Source: Pseudomonas morbosilactucae
GTDB taxonomy: Bacteria > Pseudomonadota > Gammaproteobacteria > Pseudomonadales > Pseudomonadaceae
Assembly (NCBI RefSeq): GCF_023241715.1
Contig: NZ_JALQCW010000028.1
Span: 18,646 to 82,645 of the forward strand
DNA length: 64,000 nucleotides
Reading direction: 5' to 3'
Shown: positions 54,869-64,000 of the stretch, piece by piece
How the letters are laid out: each line of letters begins with the position of its first letter
Numbering within the stretch: the stretch's first letter is position 1
Translations under genes and position numbers: made by a program
Notes under the pieces: model-generated
Told to the model about the DNA's origin: nothing
Database searches by the model: none
Seen by the model: only the letters and a program-made list of their open reading frames with translations

Positions 54869-56545
54869 ATGACAACAACAATATCCCCCGACTCGCGCTG
54901 GACGCGGCGGCGCAGCGAAAAGCAGCGGCGCCTCGAGCAAGTGCGAGCCCTCGCCGACGGTGTAGTGCTGCCCACCGACAAGATCGTCGCGGCGCTGGAA
55001 GCGTTGATTCTGCCCGGCGACCGTGTGGTGCTGGAGGGTAACAACCAGAAGCAGGCGGACTTTCTTTCCCGCTCCCTGGCCAAGGCTGACCCGGCCAAGC
55101 TCCACGATCTGCACATGATCATGCCCAGCGTCGGACGTTCCGAGCACCTGGACCTGTTTGAGCGCGGCATTGCCCGCAAGCTCGACTTCTCCTTTGCCGG
55201 CACCCAGAGCCTGCGCATCAGCCAGTTGCTGGAAGACGGCCTGCTGGAAATCGGTGCTATCCACACCTACATCGAACTCTATGCGCGGCTGGTGGTGGAC
55301 CTGATTCCCAACGTAGTGCTGTCCGCCGGTTTCATGGCCGACCGTGCCGGCAATATCTACACCGGCCCGAGCACCGAGGACACCCCGGCGCTGATCGAGC
55401 CGGCGGCCTTCAGCGACGGCATCGTCATCGTCCAGGTCAACCAGTTGGTGGATGACGTCACGGATTTGCCCCGGGTCGACATCCCTGCGTCCTGGGTGGA
55501 TTTCGTGGTGGTGGCCGACAAACCGTTCTACATCGAGCCGCTGTTCACCCGTGATCCGCGCCACATCAAACCGGTGCACGTGCTGATGGCGATGATGGCG
55601 ATTCGTGGCATCTACGAGAAACACAATGTCCAGTCGTTGAACCACGGCATCGGTTTCAACACCGCCGCCATCGAGCTGATCCTGCCGACCTACGGCGAGT
55701 CCCTGGGCCTCAAGGGCAAAATCTGCCGCAACTGGACCCTCAACCCGCACCCGACCCTGATCCCGGCCATCGAAAGCGGCTGGGTGGAGAGCGTGCACTG
55801 CTTCGGCACCGAGCTGGGCATGGAGAACTACATCGCCGCGCGCCCGGATGTGTTCTTTACCGGCCGCGACGGTTCGCTGCGTTCCAACCGGATGTTCTGC
55901 CAACTGGCCGGGCAATACGCGGTGGACCTGTTTATCGGCGCCACCTTGCAGGTCGATGGCGATGGCCATTCCTCCACCGTGACCCGTGGGCGCCTGGCCG
56001 GTTTCGGCGGTGCGCCGAACATGGGCCACGACCCCCGTGGCCGGCGCCACGGCACCCCGGCCTGGCTGGACATGCGCGTCGACCAGAGCGATGCGCCCCA
56101 GGCCATGCTCGAACGGGGCAAAAAGCTGGTGGTGCAGATGGTCGAAACCTTCCAGGAAGGCGGCAAGCCGACCTTTGTCGAAACCCTCGACGCAGTGGAA
56201 GTGGCGCGCAAGAGCGGCATGCCCCTGGCGCCGATCATGATCTACGGCGACGACGTCACCCACCTGCTGACCGAAGAAGGCATCGCCTACCTGTACAAGG
56301 CCCGCTCCCTGGAGGAACGCCAGGCGATGATCGCCGCCGTGGCCGGGGTGACCGCCATCGGCTTGCGCCACAACCCCAAAGACACCGCGCGCATGCGCCG
56401 TGAAGGGCTGATCGCCTTGCCCGAAGACCTCGGCATCCGTCGTACCGACGCCAGCCGCGAGCTGTTGGCAGCGAAAAGCGTCGCCGATCTGGTGGAGTGG
56501 TCGGGTGGCCTGTACAACCCGCCCGCCAAATTCAGGAGTTGGTAA
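54869..56545 (+). CDS. mdcA: Malonate decarboxylase alpha subunit (malonate:ACP transferase)
   Basis: 558 residues. A CoA-transferase-like protein that swaps acetyl on the carrier protein MdcC for malonyl, closing the catalytic cycle. It is full length, with [18 protein letters not shown] and [32 protein letters not shown] typical of MdcA. ATG 54869 is used; a GTG lies 6 bases earlier. Its stop overlaps the mdcB start (TAATG). Confidence 0.96.
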   Translation: MTTTISPDSRWTRRRSEKQRRLEQVRALADGVVLPTDKIVAALEALILPGDRVVLEGNNQKQADFLSRSLAKADPAKLHDLHMIMPSVGRSEHLDLFERGIARKLDFSFAGTQSLRISQLLEDGLLEIGAIHTYIELYARLVVDLIPNVVLSAGFMADRAGNIYTGPSTEDTPALIEPAAFSDGIVIVQVNQLVDDVTDLPRVDIPASWVDFVVVADKPFYIEPLFTRDPRHIKPVHVLMAMMAIRGIYEKHNVQSLNHGIGFNTAAIELILPTYGESLGLKGKICRNWTLNPHPTLIPAIESGWVESVHCFGTELGMENYIAARPDVFFTGRDGSLRSNRMFCQLAGQYAVDLFIGATLQVDGDGHSSTVTRGRLAGFGGAPNMGHDPRGRRHGTPAWLDMRVDQSDAPQAMLERGKKLVVQMVETFQEGGKPTFVETLDAVEVARKSGMPLAPIMIYGDDVTHLLTEEGIAYLYKARSLEERQAMIAAVAGVTAIGLRHNPKDTARMRREGLIALPEDLGIRRTDASRELLAAKSVADLVEWSGGLYNPPAKFRSW

Positions 56546-57420
56546 TGCACGCATTCAACCTGCACACCCAACCCCTGAGCCTGGCCGAGCGCCTGGCGGA
56601 CCTGGCGGTGGACGCGCTGATCGACGAGGCGGACCTGTCGCCCAAGCCAGCCCTGGTGGACCGTCGCGGCAATGGCGCCCACAGCGACCTGCACCTGGGC
56701 TTGATGCATGCGTCGGCCTTGTCCCTGTGGCCGGCGTTCAAGGAAATGGCCGAAGCCGCCATTGCGTTCGGCGAAGTCGGCTTGCCACTGCGCGAAGCCG
56801 TGGGCCGCATTGGCCGCGACGGCGAGCAAGCCATGCTCAACACCACATCCGGGGTGAATACCCATCGCGGCGCGATCTGGGCCCTGGGCCTGTTGGTGGC
56901 CGCCGCCGCCCTGGAGCCGCAATCCACCGCGGCTGGCAGCGTGGCGTTGCGGGCCGCGCGGCTGGCACTGCTGAACGATCGATTTGCCCCACAACCCCTG
57001 AGCCACGGGGCCCAGGTGGCCCTGCGCTACGGTGCTCGTGGTGCTCGGGAAGAGGCCCAATTGGGCTTTCCCGCGGTGCTGCAGCGCGGCTTGCCCCAGC
57101 TCAAGCAAAGCCGCCGCCAGGGACACGGCGAGCAGAACGCCCGCCTGGACGCCCTGCTGGCGATCATGACCCGGCTGGCCGACACCTGCGTGCTGTACCG
57201 CGCCGGCGAGGGCGGCCTGCTGGCCATGCAACAAGGTGCCAGCGCGGTGCTGGAAGCCGGTGGCAGCGCCAGCCTCGCCGGGCGCCGCCGTCTGCATGAG
57301 CTGGACCAACAGTTATTGAGCTTGAAGGCCTCGCCCGGTGGGGCGGCGGACTTGCTCGCGGCCTGCCTGCTGCTCGACCGGATCGAGCACGGCGACGCCA
57401 CTCTCCAGGGAGCGATGTGA
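56545..57420 (+). CDS. mdcB: Triphosphoribosyl-dephospho-CoA synthase
   Basis: 291 residues of the CitG/MdcB family, with [22 protein letters not shown] near the start and [15 protein letters not shown] near residue 110. It makes the 2'-(5''-triphosphoribosyl)-3'-dephospho-CoA precursor from ATP and dephospho-CoA; MdcG then attaches it to MdcC. Confidence 0.94.
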   Translation: MHAFNLHTQPLSLAERLADLAVDALIDEADLSPKPALVDRRGNGAHSDLHLGLMHASALSLWPAFKEMAEAAIAFGEVGLPLREAVGRIGRDGEQAMLNTTSGVNTHRGAIWALGLLVAAAALEPQSTAAGSVALRAARLALLNDRFAPQPLSHGAQVALRYGARGAREEAQLGFPAVLQRGLPQLKQSRRQGHGEQNARLDALLAIMTRLADTCVLYRAGEGGLLAMQQGASAVLEAGGSASLAGRRRLHELDQQLLSLKASPGGAADLLAACLLLDRIEHGDATLQGAM

Positions 57421-57719
57421 TGGAAACCCTATCTTTTGAATTCCCCGCCGGTCAGCCAGGACGCGGTCGCGCCCTGGTCGGTTGTGTCGGTTCCGGTGAC
57501 CTGGAAGTGCTGCTGGAGCCGGGCCAGCCCGGCAAGCTGACGATCCAGGTGCAAACCTCGGTCAACGGCAGTGCCTCCCGTTGGCAGCACCTGTTCGAGC
57601 GCATGTTCGATGGGCAGACGCCACCGGCGCTGTTGATTGATATCCACGATTTTGGCGCCACCCCCGGTGTGGTCCGCCTGCGCCTGGAACAAGGCTTCGA
57701 GGAGATCGGCCATGACTGA
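57420..57719 (+). CDS. mdcC: Malonate decarboxylase acyl carrier protein
   Basis: 99 residues. The serine that carries the dephospho-CoA type prosthetic group lies in GCVGSGDLEVLLEP (Ser25). The ATG overlaps the mdcB stop by 1 base. It shuttles acetyl and malonyl between MdcA, MdcD and MdcE. Confidence 0.94.
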   Translation: METLSFEFPAGQPGRGRALVGCVGSGDLEVLLEPGQPGKLTIQVQTSVNGSASRWQHLFERMFDGQTPPALLIDIHDFGATPGVVRLRLEQGFEEIGHD

Positions 57720-58563
57720 CAGCGCCCGTTTGTTGCACAAGCACAGTTTTGTCGAACTCGGCGCCCGGCAGCGGGCCAAGGCCTTGCTGGACGCCGGTAG
57801 CTTTCGTGAATTGCTCGACCCTTTCCAGCGGGTCATGTCGCCGTGGCTGGAGCGCCAGGGCGTGGTGCCCCAGGCCGATGACGGGGTGGTGATCGCCAAG
57901 GGCAGCATCGGCGGATTGCCGGTGGTGATTGCTGCCATCGAAGGCGCGTTCCAGGGCGGCAGCCTGGGTGAAGTAGGCGGTGCGAAGATCGCTGGAGCCC
58001 TGGAACTGGCCGCCGAGGACAACCGCAAGGGCATTGCTACCCGCGCCGTGCTGCTGCTGGAAACCGGTGGCGTGCGCCTGCAGGAAGCCAACCTGGGCCT
58101 GGCGGCGATTGCCGATATCCATGCGGCGATTGTCGACCTGCGCCAGTACCAGCCGGTGATCGGCGTGGTGGCCGGCAGCGTTGGCTGTTTTGGCGGCATG
58201 TCGATTGCCGCCGGCCTGTGCAGTTATCTGCTGGTGACCCAGGAAGCCCGGCTGGGCCTCAACGGCCCGCAGGTGATCGAACAGGAGGCCGGCCTTGAAG
58301 AGTACGACTCCCGGGATCGGCCGTTTATCTGGAGCCTGACGGGCGGCGAACAGCGTTTTGCCAGCGGCCTGGTGGACCGCTATGTGGCCGACGATGTGGC
58401 GCAGATCCAAGCGCAGGTCAGCGAGTTGCTGGCCCTGGGCTTGCCCAGCGCACAACGCAGCCGTCAGGCCGAACTCTTCCTGCAGCGCCTGGCCCGCCTG
58501 GACACCACGCCGCAAATCGACCCGGCGACGGTGCGTGACCTGTATCAAGGAGACCGCTCATGA
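57712..58563 (+). CDS. mdcD: Malonate decarboxylase beta subunit
   Basis: 283 residues with the carboxyltransferase crotonase-like fold: the GGLPVVIAAIEGAFQGGSLGEVGGAKIAGALELA loop (about residues 65-100) and GSVGCFGGMSIAAGLC near 155-170. With MdcE it decarboxylates malonyl-ACP to acetyl-ACP. It overlaps mdcC by 8 bases and mdcE by 4. Confidence 0.95.
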   Translation: MTDSARLLHKHSFVELGARQRAKALLDAGSFRELLDPFQRVMSPWLERQGVVPQADDGVVIAKGSIGGLPVVIAAIEGAFQGGSLGEVGGAKIAGALELAAEDNRKGIATRAVLLLETGGVRLQEANLGLAAIADIHAAIVDLRQYQPVIGVVAGSVGCFGGMSIAAGLCSYLLVTQEARLGLNGPQVIEQEAGLEEYDSRDRPFIWSLTGGEQRFASGLVDRYVADDVAQIQAQVSELLALGLPSAQRSRQAELFLQRLARLDTTPQIDPATVRDLYQGDRS

Positions 58564-59363
58564 GTGCCTATTCCCTGCGAGGGCAGAACTGGTTTCAAGC
58601 GTTGAGCGCAGGCGCGACGCCGGTGTCCGGCTTGCCCGCTTCGTTGAACGTCGCCGATGGCCTGCTGGACGGGCAGCCGGCGCGCTTTATCGCCGTGGTG
58701 GCCGACCCGGATAACCGCTTTGTCCGTGCTCGCAACGGTGAGGTGGGCTTGCTTGAAGGTTGGGGCCTGGCCAAGGCGGTGGATGAGGCGATCGAGGCCG
58801 ACCGTGAACGCCCCAATAAACGGGCCTTAATCGCCATCGTCGATGTGCCGAGCCAGGCCTATGGCCGGCGCGAGGAAGCCCTGGGTATTCACCAGGCGCT
58901 GGCGGCAGCGGCGGACAGCTACGCCCGGGCTCGCCTGGCGGGGCACCCGGTCATCGGCTTGCTGGTGGGCAAGGCCATGTCCGGTGCCTTTCTGGCCCAC
59001 GGCTACCAGGCCAACCGCCTGATCGCCCTGCGCGACCCGGGGGTGATGGTGCATGCCATGGGCAAGGTATCGGCGGCGCGAGTGACCTTGCGCAGTGTCG
59101 AAGAACTGGAAGCCCTGGCCGCCAGCGTGCCGCCCATGGCCTATGACATCGACAGCTACGCCAGCCTGGGCCTGCTCTGGGAAACCCTGTCGGTCAGCCA
59201 GATCGAGCAGCCCACGGCGGATGATCTGACTCGGGTGAACCAGTGCCTGGCGTACGCGGTGGCGGACGTCCAGGCCCGCAGTGCGGACTTGAGCAGCCGC
59301 CTGGGCGCCAGCAACCGCCAGGCTTCCAGCCGGGTGCGCCAGCTGTTGCGCGAGCAGTGGTGA
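58560..59363 (+). CDS. mdcE: Malonate decarboxylase gamma subunit
   Basis: 267 residues, the second carboxyltransferase-like subunit, with VGKAMSGAFLAHGYQANRLIALRDPG near residue 140 contributing to the active site with MdcD. Starts in the ATGA overlap with mdcD. Its end is close to or overlaps the mdcG start. Confidence 0.95.
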   Translation: MSAYSLRGQNWFQALSAGATPVSGLPASLNVADGLLDGQPARFIAVVADPDNRFVRARNGEVGLLEGWGLAKAVDEAIEADRERPNKRALIAIVDVPSQAYGRREEALGIHQALAAAADSYARARLAGHPVIGLLVGKAMSGAFLAHGYQANRLIALRDPGVMVHAMGKVSAARVTLRSVEELEALAASVPPMAYDIDSYASLGLLWETLSVSQIEQPTADDLTRVNQCLAYAVADVQARSADLSSRLGASNRQASSRVRQLLREQW

Positions 59364-59368
59364 ACGCT

Positions 59369-59986
59369 ATGACGACCTGGCTGCCCCATGACCTGTTGTG
59401 GGGGATGACCCCGGAACAGCTGCCAGCCGAGGCCCCGGCCTGGGCCCGCGAAGTATTGGCCGCCGGGCAACCGGTGGTGGTGCGTCGGGCGTTGGCCGAG
59501 GCCGGGCAGATTGCCGTTGGCGTGCGTGGCCCATCCCGTGAACAGCGTTACGGAACCTGGATGGCTGCGGCGGCGGTGACCCGAGGTGTGCGGCCAGAGG
59601 CGCTGTGCCTGTCCCAGGGCCAGTACGACTGGCCAGCATTGCGCGCCTTGTCGCAGTTGCGGGACGCCCTGGCCGCGTGTGGCTGGGTCTGGGGCGTCAG
59701 TGGCAGTGCCGGCTTTGAACTGGCCTCGGGCATCGCAGCGTTGCACCAGGGCAGTGATCTGGACCTGATTTTGCGCACGCCGCAGGCCTTGTCCCGGGAG
59801 CAGGCGCAGCCACTGCTGGCACTTCTCGACACGGCGCCTTGCCCGGTGGACATGCAATTGCAAACCCCCGCCGGGGCGGTGGCCCTGCGCGACTGGGCGT
59901 CCGGCACCGGGCGGGTGCTACTCAAAAGCGCCAGTGGTGCGTACTTGGTGAATGACCCGTGGCACGTCCTGGAGCACGTGGCGTGA
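59369..59986 (+). CDS. mdcG: Phosphoribosyl-dephospho-CoA transferase
   Basis: 205 residues, a nucleotidyltransferase that transfers the prosthetic group precursor to the serine of MdcC. The metal-binding pair is in GSDLDLILR near residue 130, preceded by SGSAGFELASG. ATG 59369 is used; a GTG at 59360 overlapping the mdcE stop is another possible start. Confidence 0.92.
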   Translation: MTTWLPHDLLWGMTPEQLPAEAPAWAREVLAAGQPVVVRRALAEAGQIAVGVRGPSREQRYGTWMAAAAVTRGVRPEALCLSQGQYDWPALRALSQLRDALAACGWVWGVSGSAGFELASGIAALHQGSDLDLILRTPQALSREQAQPLLALLDTAPCPVDMQLQTPAGAVALRDWASGTGRVLLKSASGAYLVNDPWHVLEHVA

Positions 59987-60918
59987 GTAGCGTGCTGGTG
60001 TTTCCGGGCCAGGGTGCGCAGCAGCCGGGGATGCTTCATTGCCTGCCACACAACCCGCTGGTCCAGGCTTGCCTGCAACAGGCCAGCGAGGTGCTGGGGG
60101 AAGAGGCCCTGGCCCTGGATTCCGCTCAGGCCCTGGCGAGCACTCGGGCCGTGCAGTTGTGCCTGTTGATCGCCGGGGTGGCCAGTGCCCGCACCTTGTT
60201 GCAGGCGGATGTGACGGCAGATTACGTGGCGGGCTTGTCCATCGGCGCCTACCCGGCGGCGGTGGTGGCCGGGGCCTTGAGCTTCAGTGATGCGCTGCGC
60301 CTGGTCAGCCTGCGTGGCGAGTTGATGCAGCAGGCTTATCCACAGGGTTACGGCATGACGGCTTTGATCGGCCTGGAACTGGCCACGGTGGAAGGCTTGC
60401 TGGCCCAAGTCCATAGCCCGCAACGCCCGGTTTACCTGGCCAATATCAACGCCGACAACCAGGTGGTGATTGCCGGCAGCGATGCCGCCATGGCTGCGGT
60501 GGCTGAGTTGGCCCGGGGGTGTGGCGTGGGTGTGGCCAAACGCTTGGCCGTCAGCGTGCCGTCCCATTGCCCGCTGCTCGAACAACCGGCCCAGGCTCTG
60601 GCGGCAGCGTTTGCCGACGTGGCCTTGCAGGTTCCCCGGCTGGGTTACTTGAGCGGCAGCCGAGCGCGGCCGCTGCGCACGGCGGAGCAACTGCGGGACG
60701 ACCTGGCTTTCAACATGTGCCGCGTTGTGGATTGGCGCGGCACCGTGCAAAGCGCCTATGAGCGCGGTGTGCGGTTGCACATTGAACTGCCGCCCGGGGC
60801 AGCGTTGACCGGGCTGGCGCGCCGGGTGTTCGAGCAAGGCACCGTGATGGCAGTCGACGGAGCTCGCCTGGACACCTTGCAAGCGCTGCTGCGTGAGGAG
60901 GGAACCCGCGACCGATAG
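59983..60918 (+). CDS. mdcH: Malonate decarboxylase malonyl-CoA acyltransferase
   Basis: 311 residues with the acyltransferase motifs FPGQGAQQPGM at the N-terminus and the nucleophile Ser in GLSIGAYPAAVVAG near residue 87. It primes the carrier protein with malonyl from malonyl-CoA. The start is GTG 59983 overlapping the mdcG stop as GTGA. Confidence 0.93.
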   Translation: MSSVLVFPGQGAQQPGMLHCLPHNPLVQACLQQASEVLGEEALALDSAQALASTRAVQLCLLIAGVASARTLLQADVTADYVAGLSIGAYPAAVVAGALSFSDALRLVSLRGELMQQAYPQGYGMTALIGLELATVEGLLAQVHSPQRPVYLANINADNQVVIAGSDAAMAAVAELARGCGVGVAKRLAVSVPSHCPLLEQPAQALAAAFADVALQVPRLGYLSGSRARPLRTAEQLRDDLAFNMCRVVDWRGTVQSAYERGVRLHIELPPGAALTGLARRVFEQGTVMAVDGARLDTLQALLREEGTRDR

Positions 60919-60985
60919 AGCAACGACTCAAGCTGACGAAGCACAAAAACAACAACTTCGACGATGCACTTTGAGGATGACAACA

Positions 60986-61402
60986 ATGATTATTTACGGT
61001 GTGGCGCTGCTGGCGATCTGTACCCTGGCAGGGGTGATCATGGGAGACATGCTGGGCGTTTTACTGGGCGTGAAGTCCAATGTGGGCGGAGTGGGCATTG
61101 CCATGATCCTGCTGATTTTCGCGCGTTTGTGGATGCACAAGCGAGGCGGCATGAGCAAGGAATGTGAGCTGGGTGTCGGCTTCTGGGGTGCCATGTACAT
61201 CCCGGTGGTGGTGGCCATGGCCGCTCAGCAAAACGTCGTGACTGCGCTGCACGGCGGTCCGGTAGCCGTGTTGGCAGCAGTGGGATCGGTGGTGATCTGC
61301 GGTGGCACCATTGCCTTGATCAGCCGAACCAACAAGGGTGAACCGTTGCCCGATGAACCCGCCGAGATAGCGCCGGGTGCAGCTGCGGCAGGGGGGCGCT
61401 GA
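60986..61402 (+). CDS. madL: Malonate transporter subunit MadL
   Basis: 138 residues with four membrane helices and the MadL sequence GVIMGDMLGVLLGVKSNVGGVGIAMILLIFARLWM. ATG 60986 follows GAGGA by 8 bases; ATG 60977 is too close to it. It forms the sodium/malonate importer with MadM. It lies 67 bases after mdcH in the same direction. Confidence 0.92.
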   Translation: MIIYGVALLAICTLAGVIMGDMLGVLLGVKSNVGGVGIAMILLIFARLWMHKRGGMSKECELGVGFWGAMYIPVVVAMAAQQNVVTALHGGPVAVLAAVGSVVICGGTIALISRTNKGEPLPDEPAEIAPGAAAAGGR

Positions 61403-61403
61403 T

Positions 61404-62168
61404 ATGTGGGATCTCATTGAGAAGGGCCTGGAACACAACGGTCTGGTCACCGCCTTCGCGTTTGTCGGGGTGATCATGTGGATCTCGGTGGTGCTGTCCA
61501 AGCGCCTGACGTTTGGCCGGGTGCACGGTTCAGCGATTGCCATCGTCATCGGTCTGGTGCTGGCCTGGGTGGGCGGCACCGTGACTGGCGGGCAGAAGGG
61601 GCTTGCTGACCTGGCGCTGTTTTCCGGGATCGGCCTGATGGGCGGCGCCATGTTGCGAGACTTCGCAATTGTCGCCACTGCCTTCGAGGTGCAAGCCACC
61701 GAAGCGCGCAAGGCCGGGATGATCGGTGCCATCGCGCTGCTGCTGGGTACGGTGCTGCCATTTATTGTCGGCGCGAGCATGGCCTGGGTCTTCGGTTACC
61801 GCGATGCGGTGAGCATGACCACCATTGGTGCCGGTGCGGTGACCTACATCGTTGGCCCGGTGACGGGCGCGGCGATTGGCGCGACCTCCGATGTTATGGC
61901 GCTGTCGATTGCCACCGGCTTGATCAAGGCGATCCTGGTGATGGTCGGCACGCCGATGGCGGCGCGCTGGATGGGCCTGGACAACCCGCGTTCGGCCATG
62001 GTCTTCGGCGGCCTGGCCGGCACAGTCAGCGGTGTCACCGCAGGCTTGGCGGCAACCGACCGGCGCCTGGTGCCTTACGGTGCCCTGACCGCCACCTTCC
62101 ACACCGGCCTGGGCTGCCTGCTGGGCCCATCGCTGCTGTTCTTCATCGTACGCGGCCTGGTGGGCTGA
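61404..62168 (+). CDS. madM: Malonate transporter subunit MadM
   Basis: 254 residues, highly hydrophobic with eight or so helices and the family stretch GGAMLRDFAIVATAFEVQATEARKAGM near residue 85. It starts one base after the madL stop. It and MadL replace the single-protein MdcF importer used in other bacteria; no mdcF gene is seen here. Confidence 0.92.
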   Translation: MWDLIEKGLEHNGLVTAFAFVGVIMWISVVLSKRLTFGRVHGSAIAIVIGLVLAWVGGTVTGGQKGLADLALFSGIGLMGGAMLRDFAIVATAFEVQATEARKAGMIGAIALLLGTVLPFIVGASMAWVFGYRDAVSMTTIGAGAVTYIVGPVTGAAIGATSDVMALSIATGLIKAILVMVGTPMAARWMGLDNPRSAMVFGGLAGTVSGVTAGLAATDRRLVPYGALTATFHTGLGCLLGPSLLFFIVRGLVG

Positions 62169-62179
62169 CCCACGGCCCT

Positions 62180-62255
62180 TGTTAGGAGCCGGCTTGCCGG
62201 CGAATGGCTCTCGCGAGATAAGCCGGCAAGGCGTCAGGAGGCGCCTTGCCGGTTG
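62180..62255. repeat. REP cluster between madM and mdcR
   Basis: TTAGGAGCCGGCTTGCCGGCGA, then inverted GATAAGCCGGCAAGGCG and GGCGCCTTGCCGG. It spans the 3' end of mdcR, whose stop (TGA, 62236-62234) and last codons are within the repeat. Confidence 0.8.
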
Positions 62256-63154
62256 GCGTACATCCGGCATTCCGCCAGGAGCGCCAACAGGTTGGGGTCT
62301 CGTTCCTTGGCCTTGAGAAACACCACGCCAATCTGCTGCTGCAGGCGATAGCGGGCCTGCAGTGGAATCAACTTCACCCGGTTCTCGTAGACCGCGGCAA
62401 TCCTCCCCGGCAGCAAGGCATAACCGACCCCGGAGCTGACCATGCTCAGCAGGGTGAAGATGTCGTTGACCTGCATCGCCACCTTGGGCTCGAAGCCCGC
62501 CTGCTTGAATACGCGGATCCCGTCCTGGTGGGTGGCAAACCCCTGGGTCAGCGTTATGAAGGTGGCGTCGCGCACATCGCTCAAGTCCACTTCCGCCTGT
62601 TGGGCGAAGGGCGAGTCGGCCGGTGTGGCGAGGAAGATGTCATCGGAAAACAGCGGGATCTGTTCGCAGTCCGGGTCGCTGAAACTGTCATCCAGGGACA
62701 CCAGAATGGCGTCCACCTCCATGTTCTTGAGCTTGTACAACAGGTCGATATTGGAGCCCAGGATCAGGTCGATATTCAGCTCGCTGCGCCGCAGCTTGAG
62801 GCCCATGATCAGCTGTGGGACGGTTTTCACCGTCAGTGAATACAGGGAACCGAGCTTGAAACGCTCGGCTGAAAACCCGGCAGCTTCGCGGGTCAGGCGC
62901 ACGCTTTCGACCACGTCGGCAATCAGCTTCTGCGCCCGCTCTTCCAGGACAAAGGCGCTTTCCAACGGCGTCAGGTTGCGACCCTCGTGTTTGAAAAGTG
63001 GGCAGCGCAGGGCACTTTCCAGGGAATGGATGGCCCTATGCACGCTGACATTGCTGGTCTGTAATTCCGCCGCGGCACGGGCCAGGTTGCCGGTACGCAT
63101 GAACGCCAGGAATACTTCGAGCTTTTTCAGGGTCAACTCTTCGTCGATCAGCAT
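62234..63154 (-). CDS. mdcR: LysR-family regulator of malonate catabolism
   Basis: 306 residues: N-terminal winged helix-turn-helix (LKKLEVFLAFMRTGNLARAAAELQTSNVSVHRAIHSLESAL) and a LysR substrate-binding domain. It faces the mdc operon from the far end. It should activate mdcA with malonate as co-inducer, acting at the T-N11-A box at 54773. ATG 63154 follows the usual start. Confidence 0.92.
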   Translation of the reverse strand: MLIDEELTLKKLEVFLAFMRTGNLARAAAELQTSNVSVHRAIHSLESALRCPLFKHEGRNLTPLESAFVLEERAQKLIADVVESVRLTREAAGFSAERFKLGSLYSLTVKTVPQLIMGLKLRRSELNIDLILGSNIDLLYKLKNMEVDAILVSLDDSFSDPDCEQIPLFSDDIFLATPADSPFAQQAEVDLSDVRDATFITLTQGFATHQDGIRVFKQAGFEPKVAMQVNDIFTLLSMVSSGVGYALLPGRIAAVYENRVKLIPLQARYRLQQQIGVVFLKAKERDPNLLALLAECRMYANRQGAS

Positions 63155-63304
63155 GGTGGCCACTCTTGTTCTAAGAGTCTGATTGTGCCCGACGAGTCAG
63201 GGCTTGGCCGCAGGTTTTTTGTTCCGTGGGCGCGCTGCAACGATTGCGCTTTGGCGCTGCAGGCCCGAGCCTTGCGCCTGTAACTTTTCATGAGTGAGCG
63301 ACAG

Positions 63305-63922
63305 ATGTATTACGGGGAACGATTCAACGCCTGGACCCACTTGGTGGGGGCAATTGCGGCGTTTGTCGGGGGCGTCTGGATGCTGGTCTTGGCCAGCCTG
63401 GACGGCAGCCCCTGGAAGATCGTCAGCGTGGCGATCTATGCCTTCACCTTGCTGGTGCTGTACAGCGCGTCCACGGTCTACCACAGCGTGCGCGGGCGCA
63501 GAAAAGAGATCATGCAAAAGGTCGATCACTTTTCGATATACCTGCTGATTGCCGGCAGCTACACGCCGTTCTGCCTGGTGACCTTGCGCGGTCCCTGGGG
63601 CTGGACCCTGTTCGGGATTGTCTGGGGGTTGGCGCTGATCGGCATCCTCCAGGAGATCAAGCCGCGCTCCGAGGCGCGGATCCTTTCCATCGTGATCTAC
63701 GCGGTCATGGGCTGGATCGTGCTGGTGGCGGTCAAGCCGCTGCTGGCGGCCCTGGGGTCGACGGGGTTTGCCTGGCTGGCCTCGGGCGGGGTGTTCTATA
63801 CCGTGGGCATCATCTTCTTTGCCCTCGACAGCCGCCTGCGCCACGCCCACGGCATCTGGCACCTGTTCGTGATCGCCGGCAGCCTGCTGCACTTCGTGGC
63901 GATCCTGTTCTACGTCCTGTAG
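63305..63922 (+). CDS. Hemolysin III family membrane protein
   Basis: 205 residues, seven membrane helices and the YqfA/TrhA features: FNAWTHLVGA near the start, STVYHSV near residue 60, VDHFSIYLLIAGSYTPF and a C-terminal HLFVIAGSLLHF. The conserved His residues probably bind metal, as in the PAQR superfamily. ATG 63290 would add five residues but has a poorer ribosome site. Despite the name, haemolytic activity is not implied. Confidence 0.9.
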   Translation: MYYGERFNAWTHLVGAIAAFVGGVWMLVLASLDGSPWKIVSVAIYAFTLLVLYSASTVYHSVRGRRKEIMQKVDHFSIYLLIAGSYTPFCLVTLRGPWGWTLFGIVWGLALIGILQEIKPRSEARILSIVIYAVMGWIVLVAVKPLLAALGSTGFAWLASGGVFYTVGIIFFALDSRLRHAHGIWHLFVIAGSLLHFVAILFYVL

Positions 63923-63987
63923 GGGCCGGTTTTGAGCCGTGCGCCGGGCGGGTGGACGCCATCGCTGGCAAGCCAGCTCCTACGAGG
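63923..63987. repeat. REP half-sites at the right end
   Basis: GGGGCCGGTTTTGAGCC and, inverted, TCGCTGGCAAGCCAGCTCCTACGAGG lie just after the hemolysin III gene. Confidence 0.65.
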
Positions 63988-64000
63988 CGACGCTTTTTTT

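Overview
The window is a chromosomal segment of a high-GC fluorescent Pseudomonas, most likely of the P. fluorescens group. This rests on protein-level recognition of nearly every gene, on a gene order that from memory follows the P. aeruginosa PAO1 block from ilvD through pilT to the pil-chp genes, and on many copies of the GCCGGCTTGCCGGCGA-type REP palindrome between genes. I found no rRNA, tRNA, CRISPR array, prophage, IS element or integrase, so this is core genome with modest accessory content.

Layout. 1-4.9 kb: the 5' part of ilvD (minus strand), then three tandem membrane-protein paralogues of the DUF4153 type, the first much shorter. 5-9 kb: rlmI, an HDOD protein, mutM, a 2x[4Fe-4S] ferredoxin and coaD. 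9-13.6 kb: an alcohol-oxidation cluster laoA-laoB-laoC with the divergent TetR regulator laoR. 13.6-16.4 kb: sulfurtransferase, AraC regulator and YheT-type hydrolase. 16.4-24.4 kb: rsmD and an M16 peptidase pair on the minus strand, and ftsY-ftsE-ftsX-rpoH on the plus strand. 24.5-28.6 kb: mtgA, DUF423, thiS-thiG-trmB, kptA and DUF3392. 28.6-35.3 kb: a long minus-strand series hemW, rdgB, DUF4426, metW, metX, yggU, yggT, proC, yggS. 35.3-44 kb: pilT, an NlpC/P60 hydrolase, a TM2 protein, pyrC'-pyrB-pyrR-ruvX-algH, tonB and gshB. 44-54 kb: the type IV pilus chemosensory operon pilG-pilH-pilI-pilJ-chpA-chpC. 54-63.2 kb: a NADAR protein, then the malonate decarboxylase operon mdcABCDEGH with the transporter genes madLM, followed by the convergent regulator mdcR. 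63.3-63.9 kb: a hemolysin III family protein.

How the genes work together. laoABC should oxidise long-chain alcohols to aldehydes and acids, with a Tat-signal partner (LaoB). The mdc genes build the prosthetic group (MdcB, MdcG), load malonyl on the acyl carrier protein (MdcH, MdcA, MdcC) and decarboxylate it (MdcD, MdcE), while MadLM imports malonate. The Pil-Chp proteins sense surface or chemical cues and control pilus motors such as PilT. PyrB with the inactive dihydroorotase homologue PyrC' forms the aspartate transcarbamoylase complex.

Points that deserve attention. gshB is split by a one-base frameshift near 43741-43747. The second M16 gene appears to have lost one base near 17005, so that it overruns rsmD. 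A nested promoter/operator lies between laoC and laoR. The chemosensory operon lacks both adaptation enzymes (pilK and chpB). The tandem DUF4153 family carries an uncharacterised conserved Cys/Asp module. I did not find a clearly new multi-gene system; the DUF4153 triplet is the most plausible undescribed one.
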